Of a DNA stretch of 18,660 nt, positions 1-7,300 are shown piece by piece (the stretch's first letter is position 1; each line of letters begins with the position of its first letter). The position numbers and the translations under genes are program-made. The DNA is from CAZBWE01 sp964495465 (lineage in GTDB: Bacteria > Planctomycetota > Phycisphaerae > Sedimentisphaerales > Anaerobacaceae): NCBI GenBank assembly GCA_964495465.1, contig CAZBWE010000047.1, positions 1-18,660 of the forward strand, read 5' to 3'. The notes below the pieces were generated by a model. That model did not search any database. It was not told the origin of the DNA and saw nothing but the letters and a program-made list of their open reading frames with translations.

Positions 1-77
1 AAAGTGTAAAGTGCCTAAAGTTGCGGATTATTTTTCTACTTTAGCTCACTTTAGCCACTTTAGCCACTTTAGCCACT
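1..77. repeat. 9-bp tandem repeat with facing inverted copies
   Basis: From about 38 to 77 the unit ACTTTAGCC is repeated about four times (the first unit reads ACTTTAGCTC). Positions 1-21 carry the inverted version, AAAGTG and CTAAAGT motifs, so an RNA read off either strand can fold back on itself. The array starts 17 bases beyond the aspartate kinase stop on the minus strand, so it may act as that operon's 3' hairpin, although there is no clean T-run. It is continuous with the window edge and may extend further. Confidence 0.7.
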
Positions 78-93
78 TTTTTTCTCTTCGCGG

Positions 94-1332
94 CTAATTT
101 TTACTTCGTTGCTCTGCCGGCTTATCCAGTTCAAAGGCGATACTTATGGCCTGAAGGGCCTGCTCGGCCTGGTCCTCGTCCACAACACAGCTGATGCGAA
201 TCTCGCTGGTTGTAATCGAATCGATATTAACCCTGGCTTCCGCCAATGCACCAAACATCCTGCCGGCCACACCATAATGAGTTCGCATACCAACGCCGAC
301 TACTGAAACTTCGGCGATATCATCCCTAACAAAGATGTTTTCGCAGTTGACTTCGTTCTTGATATTCTCTACTGCTTTTTTGGCGGCATTCAGGTCGGAT
401 GTCCCGATTATAAAGGACAGGTTTGCCCTTTCCGGGCTGATTTCCGTCTGCATAATGTCATTGACGACAACTTTAGCATCCGCCAGCCGGGCGAAAACCT
501 TTGCGGCGTTGCCGGGGACGTTATCAACACCGATAAGAGCGATCTTTGCCAAATCTTTTTGTATTGTAGCCCCTGAAACTATAACACCTTCCATTTGCGG
601 CACCTCATGAGTAATTATCGTACCTTTTTCTTCCGCAAAACTGCTTCTTACGTGAATTTTAACACCGTAGTTTTTACCACACTCGACAGCTCGGGTGTAT
701 ATGACACCGGCTCCAAGACTTGCCATCTCGAGCATTTCATCGTAGCTAATCTGGTCTATTTTAGCTGCGTCTTTGAATATTCGCGGGTCGGTAGTGCAGA
801 TACCATCGACGTCAGTGTAAATCTCACATATCTCTGCTTTTAACGCAGCAGCAAGGGCAACTGCGGTTGTATCTGAGCCGCCTCTGCCGAGTGTTGTGAT
901 GTTTTCGTTCTCGTCGATGCCCTGAAAGCCCGCGACGGTAACAATTTTACCGCTGTCCAGCTCCTGGTGGATTCGCTTGGCGTCGATACTTTTTATTCGC
1001 GCCTTTGTAAAATCACTGTTGGTCATCATTCGTATCTGGCCGCCGGTAAAGCTGATAGCTGCGTAACCCATTGCCTCAAGGACCATTGCAAAAAGCGACA
1101 CGGTTTGAATCTCACCGGTGCTCAGCAGCTGGTCAAGCTCACGGCTGGGTGGATTTGGATTAAGCTCTCGAGCATCAGCTATAAGCTCATCGGTTTGTTT
1201 GCCCCGCGCTGAAGCCACTACCACGACCTGATAACCGCTTTTTACCGCCTTAATTACCCTCTCAGCAGCCCTGCGTATTTTTTCCGCGTCGGCAACTGAT
1301 GTACCACCAAATTTTTGAACGATTATCGCCAT
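94..1332 (-). CDS. lysC: Aspartate kinase (last gene of threonine operon)
   Basis: Phosphorylates aspartate, the first step of the Lys/Thr/Met family pathway, in the cytoplasm. The 412-aa product opens with VQKFGGTSV (residues about 5-13), the kinase-family nucleotide motif, and carries RGGSDTTAVALAAAL in the middle, also diagnostic. The C-terminal third has two ACT-type regulatory stretches (about 265-330 and 340-400, including SVVGVGMRTHYGVAGRMF), so allosteric feedback by an amino-acid product is expected. The length matches stand-alone monofunctional aspartate kinases. An in-frame ATG lies 21 bases upstream at 1353, but conservation begins at MAIIVQKFGG, so 1332 is preferred; the ribosome-binding site there is weak. 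The gene follows the homoserine kinase-like gene by 40 bases on the same strand. The identity is secure; which amino acid inhibits it cannot be told. Confidence 0.95.
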   Translation of the reverse strand: MAIIVQKFGGTSVADAEKIRRAAERVIKAVKSGYQVVVVASARGKQTDELIADARELNPNPPSRELDQLLSTGEIQTVSLFAMVLEAMGYAAISFTGGQIRMMTNSDFTKARIKSIDAKRIHQELDSGKIVTVAGFQGIDENENITTLGRGGSDTTAVALAAALKAEICEIYTDVDGICTTDPRIFKDAAKIDQISYDEMLEMASLGAGVIYTRAVECGKNYGVKIHVRSSFAEEKGTIITHEVPQMEGVIVSGATIQKDLAKIALIGVDNVPGNAAKVFARLADAKVVVNDIMQTEISPERANLSFIIGTSDLNAAKKAVENIKNEVNCENIFVRDDIAEVSVVGVGMRTHYGVAGRMFGALAEARVNIDSITTSEIRISCVVDEDQAEQALQAISIAFELDKPAEQRSKN

Positions 1333-1372
1333 AAAGGGGCCTATTAAACACAAATTATTTATGGTTATCTGT

Positions 1373-2560
1373 TTATCTTTTCAGAAAATATTCCATCAAC
1401 TCAAAACCATTCTCTATCCGAAATCCCGCCCTTTCCGCATTGGCCTCACTAAAACCTGCATTCAAAACGCCGCCTATGTTATCACCTGCTATGGCGAATG
1501 GGACCGGCTCAGCCGAGTGAGCCATGCTGGAAACAGGGGTTGGATGGTCCGGCATCACCAGTATTCGCCAGCTTTCATACTTTTTCAGCGCATCAAGCAC
1601 GGGCCCGACGATATATTTATCGATTTGCTCGATGGCTTTTTTCTTCAGCTCGATACTGCCATTGTGAGATGCTTCATCGGGTGCTTCTATGTGCACAAAA
1701 ACAATGTCGTATTTGCCGAGTGCTTCTATGGCAGCAGATGCCTTACCCTGATAGTTGGTGTCGATAAAGCCGGTCGCGCCCGGCACGTCTATCAGGTCAA
1801 AACCGATGAGCTTTGCAAGGCCCCTTACCAAATCAACAGCCGTTATAGCGGCGCCTTTGAGTCCGAACCGCTTCTGAAAATGCTCCATCTGGGCTTTTTT
1901 GCCCTGTCCCCAAAGCCAGATTGAGCTTACCTGATTTTCACCAAGGTCATTTCTGACCTTGTTGATGTCATGGCTTGCGAAAAGCTGCTGTGAACGAGCC
2001 ATCAAATCGATAAGCAAATCAGCCCCTTTGCCGCGAGGCAGGATTTTTTCAATCGCCTTACCTATGTGGTCGTGTGGAGGATATGTTTGAACATCGAAAT
2101 CGAGCCCTTTGAAAACCAGCAGGTGCCTGTAGCTCACACCCGCGTAAAAACGGATTTGTTCATTACCCAACTGCTTATCTAATTCCTTTATCAGCTTACT
2201 ACTTTCCTCGGTGGAGATATGCCCCGCGCTGTGGTCCGCCATTTTGCCGTCCGCAATAGTAATCAGATTGCATCTGAATATCCAGTCATCCATAGACAAC
2301 TTGATATCACGTGCCACTGCCTCGATTGGCGCCCGTCCGGTATAATAGCGGCGAGGGTCATAACCCAGCAGGCTCATTTGAGCAACGTCGCTGCCCGGCT
2401 CCATACCCGCAGGCACTGTTCGGACAAGCCCCTGTCTGCCCTGTCTGCTGATTTTATCCATATTCGGTGTTTCAGCGGCTTCGAGGACGGTCTTATTGCC
2501 TAATTGCTCCAGCGGTTCGTCTGCCGCACCATCGGGAACTATTATGACATACTTAGTCAT
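1373..2560 (-). CDS. Phosphoglycerate-mutase-like probable homoserine kinase
   Basis: A 395-aa alkaline-phosphatase-superfamily protein of the archaeal-type cofactor-independent phosphoglycerate mutase group. Metal-site motifs are visible: VPDGAADEP at the N-terminus, the nucleophile-region GSDVAQMSLLGYDP, VHIEAPDEASHNG, and MPDHPTPVSSMAHSAEPVPF near the C-terminus. Members of this branch that sit beside homoserine dehydrogenase are described as homoserine kinases replacing the GHMP-type ThrB. The context here fits: its ATG (2558-2560) overlaps the homoserine dehydrogenase TGA (2560-2562) by one base as TGATG, and aspartate kinase follows. A TTG at 2561-2563 would add one residue, but the ATG is the more natural start. 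Phosphoglycerate mutase activity is the alternative; the operon argues against it. Identity of the fold is sure; the substrate is inferred from context. Confidence 0.85.
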   Translation of the reverse strand: MTKYVIIVPDGAADEPLEQLGNKTVLEAAETPNMDKISRQGRQGLVRTVPAGMEPGSDVAQMSLLGYDPRRYYTGRAPIEAVARDIKLSMDDWIFRCNLITIADGKMADHSAGHISTEESSKLIKELDKQLGNEQIRFYAGVSYRHLLVFKGLDFDVQTYPPHDHIGKAIEKILPRGKGADLLIDLMARSQQLFASHDINKVRNDLGENQVSSIWLWGQGKKAQMEHFQKRFGLKGAAITAVDLVRGLAKLIGFDLIDVPGATGFIDTNYQGKASAAIEALGKYDIVFVHIEAPDEASHNGSIELKKKAIEQIDKYIVGPVLDALKKYESWRILVMPDHPTPVSSMAHSAEPVPFAIAGDNIGGVLNAGFSEANAERAGFRIENGFELMEYFLKR

Positions 2561-3882
2561 CAATCCTTGTCCTCAGGAATATCTACGATTCTTATGCAAA
2601 CCGGCTTACCACCTATAACATCAAGCCGTTCCATATCTGCTAATGCAGCCGTGACGTTTTTCTGAAGAGTAGGATGGGTGGCGATTACTACCGGCACAGT
2701 GTTTTCAGGCCCTGTGCCTTCATGTTGTAACGCACCGGATATGCTTATCTGATTTTCGGCAAGGACTTTGCTCCACTGAGCTATCACGCCCGGCTGGTCC
2801 TTGCACATCATCCTGATATAAAACCGGCTTACAAGATTGTCGATTGTTTGTATCAGTGGTTCCACTTCGTTTCTTGGTTTAAGATGCAGGTGCCGAAAAG
2901 TAGTGGCGGAATTGCCCAGTGCGACATCGATAATATCCGCAACAACAGCGCTTGCGGTGGGCATCATTCCTGCACCCCGGCCGTAGAACATCACCTGGCC
3001 GACAGCGCTGCCGAATATGCTTATGGCATTAAATGGGCCCTGGACGCGTGCAAGTGCGTTATCTTTGGCGATGAAAGACGGATGCACCCGAAGTGATACC
3101 CTGCCTTGCTCATCTTTTTGTCCGATTGCCAGTAATTTCAAAACATATCCCATCTCACCACCATAGCGGATATCGTCTTTAGAAATCTCCTCGATGCCCT
3201 CAATAAAAATGTCGTCGAGGTTAATCTCATACCCGAAAGCAATGGAAGCCAGGATAGCGAGCTTGTGGGCGCTATCGCCGCCGCTTATATCCAGAGTCGG
3301 GTCGGCTTCGGCGTAACCTTTTTTCTGCGCCTGGGCGAGGACCTCGTGAAAATCGGCATCACCGGCAGTCATATTTGAGAGGATATAGTTACAGGTTCCA
3401 TTGACGATACCGTACATAGAAGTAATATTGTTTGCCGTCAGTCCCGTCCGAATGGCTGAGATTATTGGGACACCGCCCGCACAACTGGCCTCAAAAGCTA
3501 TGCAGCGGTTATTTTTGTGTGCTGTCCTGTAGAGTTCGTTGCCGAACTCAGCCAGCAGGGCCTTATTAGCGGTAACCACGTTTTTGCCGGCATCGAGCAT
3601 TTTGAGCTGAATTTGTTTTGCCACGTCGGTTCCGCCGACCATTTCAACGCCTATCTCAATTGTGTCGTCGCCCAGCAATCTATTCAGGTCGTCGGTAAGG
3701 ACACCATCAGGCAGCTTTACCGGCCGGGGTGATTCGATATCGATATCAACAACGCAGGCAAGCTCCAGCCGCAGGCCGGTCTTGGCTGCTATCGAATCAG
3801 CTTCATCGAGTATCAGCCTGGCAACACCACTGCCAATAGTTCCAAAACCAACGACACCAACTTTTACTATTTTTTCTGCCAT
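2560..3882 (-). CDS. hom: Homoserine dehydrogenase
   Basis: Reduces aspartate semialdehyde to homoserine with NAD(P)H. The 440-aa product starts MAEKIVKVGVVGFGTIGSGV, a Rossmann dinucleotide-binding motif; the middle holds NVVTANKALLAEFG, FEASCAGGVPIISAIR and GIVNGTCNYILSNM, all signatures of this family, with GYAEADPTLDISGGDSAHKLAILA. A C-terminal ACT domain (about residues 350-430, beginning YIRMMCKDQPGVIAQWS) suggests threonine feedback. An in-frame ATG five codons upstream (3897) is possible, but the conserved N-terminus begins at 3882, with an AGG eight bases before it. It is the first gene of the hom / PGM-like kinase / lysC operon. Identity is secure. Confidence 0.95.
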   Translation of the reverse strand: MAEKIVKVGVVGFGTIGSGVARLILDEADSIAAKTGLRLELACVVDIDIESPRPVKLPDGVLTDDLNRLLGDDTIEIGVEMVGGTDVAKQIQLKMLDAGKNVVTANKALLAEFGNELYRTAHKNNRCIAFEASCAGGVPIISAIRTGLTANNITSMYGIVNGTCNYILSNMTAGDADFHEVLAQAQKKGYAEADPTLDISGGDSAHKLAILASIAFGYEINLDDIFIEGIEEISKDDIRYGGEMGYVLKLLAIGQKDEQGRVSLRVHPSFIAKDNALARVQGPFNAISIFGSAVGQVMFYGRGAGMMPTASAVVADIIDVALGNSATTFRHLHLKPRNEVEPLIQTIDNLVSRFYIRMMCKDQPGVIAQWSKVLAENQISISGALQHEGTGPENTVPVVIATHPTLQKNVTAALADMERLDVIGGKPVCIRIVDIPEDKD

Positions 3883-3913
3883 AACGATACCTGTCATAGT
3901 TTTAACAATACTT

Positions 3914-3972
3914 ATCCCCCGGACGAACGGGGGGTAATGGCGTTAAGACTACCAATTATGATTTGGGTAGTC
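3914..3972 (-). promoter_or_regulatory. Two stem-loops in threonine-operon leader
   Basis: Two dyads lie between the intergenic region and hom. One pairs CCCCC (3916-3920) with GGGGG (3929-3934), extended by flanking TTAT/GTAA, with loop GGACGAAC. The other pairs GACTACC (3947-3953) with GGTAGTC (3966-3972). Read on the minus strand they fall in the hom 5' region, 30-90 bases before the start. No threonine- or isoleucine-rich leader peptide is visible, so a classical thr attenuator is not supported. An operator, an RNA structure or a repeat remnant are all possible. Confidence 0.4.
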
Positions 3973-4022
3973 AATAATCAATTCATTTTTTAGCTTGGAG
4001 CAGGTCTAAAAAAAAGCCAACG

Positions 4023-4051
4023 TTGACAAGGCAGTATCGATTGACTATCCT
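4023..4051 (+). promoter_or_regulatory. Candidate sigma-70-type promoter
   Basis: TTGACA at 4023-4028, a 17-base spacer, then TATCCT at 4046-4051. The -35 is perfect, and the -10 matches 4 of 6 consensus bases. It points at the remnant ORF and the DUF1593 gene. It is a sequence match only. Confidence 0.35.
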
Positions 4052-4123
4052 GCTTATGTTATGTCGATAACCGGGAGGGGCAGGGGAGTATGCAGGACAG
4101 GATGTGAACAGGAGCAGGCATAA

Positions 4124-4258
4124 ATGAAGGACGGAACGTTTGGCGGCGACCTGGAATTTCTCAAGAAATATACCGATGTTTTTGTCCTTTCGGATAAATC
4201 CGGCAAGAGTCAGGTAGACCAAGTCCACAATCAAGACATAAGGAGAATTATGTTATGA
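4124..4258 (+). pseudogene. 44-codon remnant resembling DUF6786 N-terminus
   Basis: An ATG-initiated frame gives a 44-aa peptide whose first 30 residues, including TFGGDLEFLKKYTDV and VLSDKSGKSQV, look like the start of the mature region of DUF6786-type proteins of Bacteroidota and Planctomycetota. I recognise that pattern from memory and could not search it. After SGKSQV the resemblance stops and the frame runs as VDQVHNQDIRRIML to a TGA that overlaps the next gene's ATG (ATGA at 4255-4258). There is no signal peptide, and a stop codon lies directly before the ATG. The simplest reading is a gene largely deleted, with the junction around 4210-4220. It could still be translated as a small leader ORF coupled to the DUF1593 gene. 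Confidence 0.5.
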
Positions 4259-5688
4259 AAATGCGATGTGAACCTATGAAAAAGAATTTGGTACTTATTT
4301 TACTGGCTGCCGTCGCGCTTGGCGTCTGCTCCAATCTTGCAGCGGCTACCAAGCCGCGTGTTATCGTTACGACCGACGGAGAGATTGATGACCAGTGTTC
4401 GATGATTCGGTTTCTGCTGTATACGAATGAGTGGGACGTCGAAGGGATCGTGACGTCGAGTTCACAATACCACTGGCATGGACACAAATGGGCCGGTGAT
4501 GACTGGATCCAGCCTTACATAGATGCCTACGCAAAGGTCTATCCCAATCTGGTCAAGCATGACAGTCGGTATCCCACACCGGAGTACCTGCAGGCGCGTA
4601 CGTTCCTCGGAAACGTGGAAACGGAGGGTGAGATGGATGCGATCACCGCCGGCTCACAACACATTGTCCGGGTCCTCCTGGACGAATCGGACGACCATCC
4701 CGTCTGGCTCCAGGCCTGGGGCGGTACTAACACCATCGCCCGGGCCCTGAAAACCATCGAAGAAAAGCACCCGAAGAAGATGGCTTACGTGGCGAACAAG
4801 ATACGCTTCTTCTTTATCTGGGAGCAGGATTCGACCTATCAGGCCTACATCCGGCCCCACTGGGGAAAATATAACATTCCGACGATCATCTCGGATCAGT
4901 TTGAGGCGATCGCGTATCGGTGGGCTAGGGTTCAGCCCGAGGAAAAGCAGAAGTATTTCACTGGGGCATGGATGAAAGAAAACTTATTGGAAAATCATGG
5001 GCCGCTGTGTGCACTCTACAAAGCGAAGGAGAATGGGGATTTCAGGTCCGAGGGCGACTCACCTGCGTTCTTGCATACCATCGTGACCGGATTGCGAAAC
5101 CTGGAGTCACCCGGCTGGGGTGGTTGGGGTGGCCGCTATACCAGAGTCCGCGAAAACACCTGGCTCGATCCGGTGCCGGTGGCGGGGTATGCGTATCCGG
5201 AGGGGCGATGGTATACGATATCGGCCTGGGGGCGAAATAGCTTGCGGAAGGGGTCGACGACAACCGAGGAGCAGCGCCGGGAATATTACAAACCCATCTG
5301 GCGCTGGACGGATGCGCTTCAAAACGATTTTGCGTCGCGGGCCGACTGGTGCGTAAAATCTTATGCACAAGCCAATCATCCGCCGGTGGTTGTGCTGGGG
5401 CATGCGGCGGACCTGGAGATGCGGTCGGGGGCGACGGTGAAACTGAGTGCGCGGGGGACGAGCGATCCGGACGGGGATGAGCTGGAGTATCGTTGGTGGC
5501 AATACCGGGAGGCGGGATCCTACGACGGAACCATTGAAATCCAGGATGCCGAGAAACAGGATGCCTCGTTCACGGTGCCCGGCGATGCCGGCAAAGGGGA
5601 AACCGTCCATATTATCTGCGAGGTAACGGATACCGGCACACCCCGACTGACGCGTTACCAGCGTGTGATCGTGACGGTGGTGCCATAG
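4255..5688 (+). CDS. Secreted DUF1593 nucleoside-hydrolase-like protein
   Basis: The 477-aa product has an N-terminal signal peptide: MKKNLVLILLAAVALG followed by a small-residue run ending AAA at about residue 31. Next comes a DUF1593 domain (about 33-300) beginning KPRVIVTTDGEIDDQCSMIR, where the Asp-rich TTDGEIDD matches the metal/ribose-binding start of nucleoside hydrolases. VTSSSQYHWHG, WLQAWGGTNTIARAL and FFFIWEQDS are further family-like stretches. The C-terminal ~95 residues form an Ig-like domain (GTSDPDGDELEYRWWQYREAG). The family is usually exported and found near polysaccharide-use genes; the substrate is unknown. The start at 4255 is backed by AGGAG at 4241-4245; an internal ATG at 4276 would fit the signal peptide but lacks a ribosome-binding site. 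The 3' part is strikingly GC-rich (43 G/C of 60 at 5401-5460), suggesting transfer. Confidence 0.85.
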   Translation: MKMRCEPMKKNLVLILLAAVALGVCSNLAAATKPRVIVTTDGEIDDQCSMIRFLLYTNEWDVEGIVTSSSQYHWHGHKWAGDDWIQPYIDAYAKVYPNLVKHDSRYPTPEYLQARTFLGNVETEGEMDAITAGSQHIVRVLLDESDDHPVWLQAWGGTNTIARALKTIEEKHPKKMAYVANKIRFFFIWEQDSTYQAYIRPHWGKYNIPTIISDQFEAIAYRWARVQPEEKQKYFTGAWMKENLLENHGPLCALYKAKENGDFRSEGDSPAFLHTIVTGLRNLESPGWGGWGGRYTRVRENTWLDPVPVAGYAYPEGRWYTISAWGRNSLRKGSTTTEEQRREYYKPIWRWTDALQNDFASRADWCVKSYAQANHPPVVVLGHAADLEMRSGATVKLSARGTSDPDGDELEYRWWQYREAGSYDGTIEIQDAEKQDASFTVPGDAGKGETVHIICEVTDTGTPRLTRYQRVIVTVVP

Positions 5689-5793
5689 CTATACTTACAG
5701 TCTCCATTGACGATATAAAATCGGCTCTGCCAAAATAACCGGAGTATCTTTCTTATCAGTCTTTCGTTGATATAGTGTCTCTAATGTGAAATA

Positions 5794-7281
5794 ATGAACC
5801 GTTATATGAAAACGCAGATTAAAAAACTATTAATTGCCGCTTTTGTTAGTATCTGCCTTGGCAAAATCGCACAGGCAGACTTAGCAAACCAAATTGACGG
5901 CATTGTCAACCGTTCTTCGCAAAAGAAGGTTCAGTTTTCCGTTCATATTATAAATGCTCGTAACGGTGGAACTGTTTACAGCCATAATGCAACAAAGCCA
6001 TTGACACCTGCCTCGAATATGAAAATAGTTACTACCGCTGCGGCCCTTAAATACTTGGGCCCTGATTTTAAGTATGAGACAAAAGTTGGCCTGTTGCACG
6101 GGCTTCCAGCCCGTGAAGACACGGCCAGGCCTGTCCCGAGCCAAGTCGAGGGGATGGCCGTGCTACCTCTCGTGATAATCGGCAGCGGAGACCCGCTATT
6201 GGGTGACCAAGAAACGGATGCAAAATATGGGCGGGAGGTCGGCTGGATATTTGAGGATATTGCAGCAGCTCTAAAACAAAACGGTGTACAAACAATCAAA
6301 GATATTGTCATCGATACCAGCATATTCGACGACCAGCGTGCCCATTCAAACTGGCCGAAAAAAGACCTGAATCGCTGGTATGCCTGCGAAGTATGCGGCC
6401 TGAATTATAATGATAATTGCATAGAAGTTACTACTAAAAATGTTGGTGGAAAGGTGGCTGTTTTAGTCGAGCCGAGGACGAATTTCGTAAAAATCATCAA
6501 CAAGGTAAAACCCATCTCGAAAGGAACAAGTGGGGTTGGTTCTTATCGGACTTCAGAGGTCAACAAAATTGTCATCCAGGGCAAATGTAACAATCAGGCA
6601 GGGCCCTTCGATGTTGCCATCGAGAGACCAGCCGCTTTTTTTGGATATCTGTTAGCAGAGCATTTGCCGAAATCAGGTATCAAAGTGCAGGGTCAGCTCG
6701 TAGAGAAAAAACTTGATGAAAATCCCAGTCTGAAGATACTCGCACAATATGACACACCGCTATCTGATTGTCTGGCTCGATGTAATAAAGATAGTCTCGG
6801 CCTGGCAGCCGAAGCACTTTTAAAAACCATCGCAGCCCAAAATAGTCCGAACAAGAAAAACGGAAGCTGGGCAGGGGGGCAAGAGCTCATTTTACAATAC
6901 CTGTCGAAACTTGGTATCGATAAAGAGCAGTTTCACATCGATGATGCGAGCGGCCTGAGCAAAGAGAATAAATTAAGCGCGAATGCCATAACGAAGATCT
7001 TGTTTAATATCTACAAGAGCGGAAACTGGTCGCTTTATAAAGATTCACTTGCGATAGGGGGGATAGATGGGACAATCAGTAAATATTTCACCGAGCTGAA
7101 GTATAAAGGTAAAATCCTCGGCAAAACCGGCTATATCAATAAAGTCAAATCATTCTCCGGCGTTTGTGAAGCAGAAAAAGGCGATTATCTTTTTTCTATC
7201 ATCGCCAACAATGCCAACGCCCAGACTCGAACCGCAATCAACGACATTGCAGAAGCAATTATAGATGAGGCTGATGAATAG
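5794..7281 (+). CDS. dacB: D-Ala-D-Ala carboxypeptidase/endopeptidase, PBP4 type
   Basis: A periplasmic peptidoglycan hydrolase of the S13 (class C PBP) family that trims or cleaves peptide cross-links. The 495-aa product begins with a signal peptide (KKLLIAAFVSICLGKIAQA, about residues 10-28). The SxxK motif is SNMK at 74-77 with the nucleophile Ser74. The KTG motif is at 444-446 (GKTGYINKVKSFSG), and DDASGLSKENKLS precedes it. The SxN motif aligns with Ser334-Leu335-Gly336 in KDSLGLAAEALL, so the usual Asn is Gly; activity may be altered. Between YETKVGLL and LVIIGSGDPLLG, where PBP4 proteins have a short strand connection, about 22 residues are encoded by a palindromic repeat (6097-6162) that keeps the frame open. 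It is convergent with the glycosyltransferase gene, leaving 19 bases between the stop codons. The start is ATG 5794 or 5806; neither has a strong ribosome-binding site. Confidence 0.9.
   Translation: MNRYMKTQIKKLLIAAFVSICLGKIAQADLANQIDGIVNRSSQKKVQFSVHIINARNGGTVYSHNATKPLTPASNMKIVTTAAALKYLGPDFKYETKVGLLHGLPAREDTARPVPSQVEGMAVLPLVIIGSGDPLLGDQETDAKYGREVGWIFEDIAAALKQNGVQTIKDIVIDTSIFDDQRAHSNWPKKDLNRWYACEVCGLNYNDNCIEVTTKNVGGKVAVLVEPRTNFVKIINKVKPISKGTSGVGSYRTSEVNKIVIQGKCNNQAGPFDVAIERPAAFFGYLLAEHLPKSGIKVQGQLVEKKLDENPSLKILAQYDTPLSDCLARCNKDSLGLAAEALLKTIAAQNSPNKKNGSWAGGQELILQYLSKLGIDKEQFHIDDASGLSKENKLSANAITKILFNIYKSGNWSLYKDSLAIGGIDGTISKYFTELKYKGKILGKTGYINKVKSFSGVCEAEKGDYLFSIIANNANAQTRTAINDIAEAIIDEADE
6097..6162. 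repeat. Palindromic repeat inserted in frame in dacB
   Basis: CACGGGCTTCCAGCCCGTG (6097-6115, stem of 8, loop TCC) is followed by AAGA and then CACGGCCA (6120-6127) facing TGGCCGTG (6155-6162). The two-palindrome arrangement is the same as at 7626-7671, but the second palindrome here has 27 bases between its arms instead of TCC. The total length of 66 bases is 22 codons, so the gene stays open. Confidence 0.85.
6128..6154. repeat. Second repeat nested in palindrome loop
   Basis: The 27 bases between the arms of the second palindrome contain CCTGTCCCGAG and AAGTCGAGGGG. They resemble the element at 18073-18096 (CCTGAACGAAGTCGAAGG) and are themselves partly self-complementary (TCCCGA against TCGAGGGA). 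This suggests insertion of one repeat family into the loop of another. Confidence 0.5.
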
Positions 7282-7300
7282 CTGACATTTATAGAAGTGA

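Noticed and set aside
3947..3972. TTGACT-like -35 before hom with TAGTCT as -10
   Set aside because: The -10 matches only half of the consensus and the boxes coincide with the arms of a hairpin.
3983..4234. 83-aa minus-strand open frame
   Set aside because: It runs opposite a promoter-like site and the DUF6786-like remnant, lacks a ribosome-binding site and has no family resemblance.
5107..5610. 167-aa minus-strand open frame opposite the DUF1593 gene
   Set aside because: It is a by-product of high GC content, is Pro/Arg-rich and overlaps a well-supported gene.
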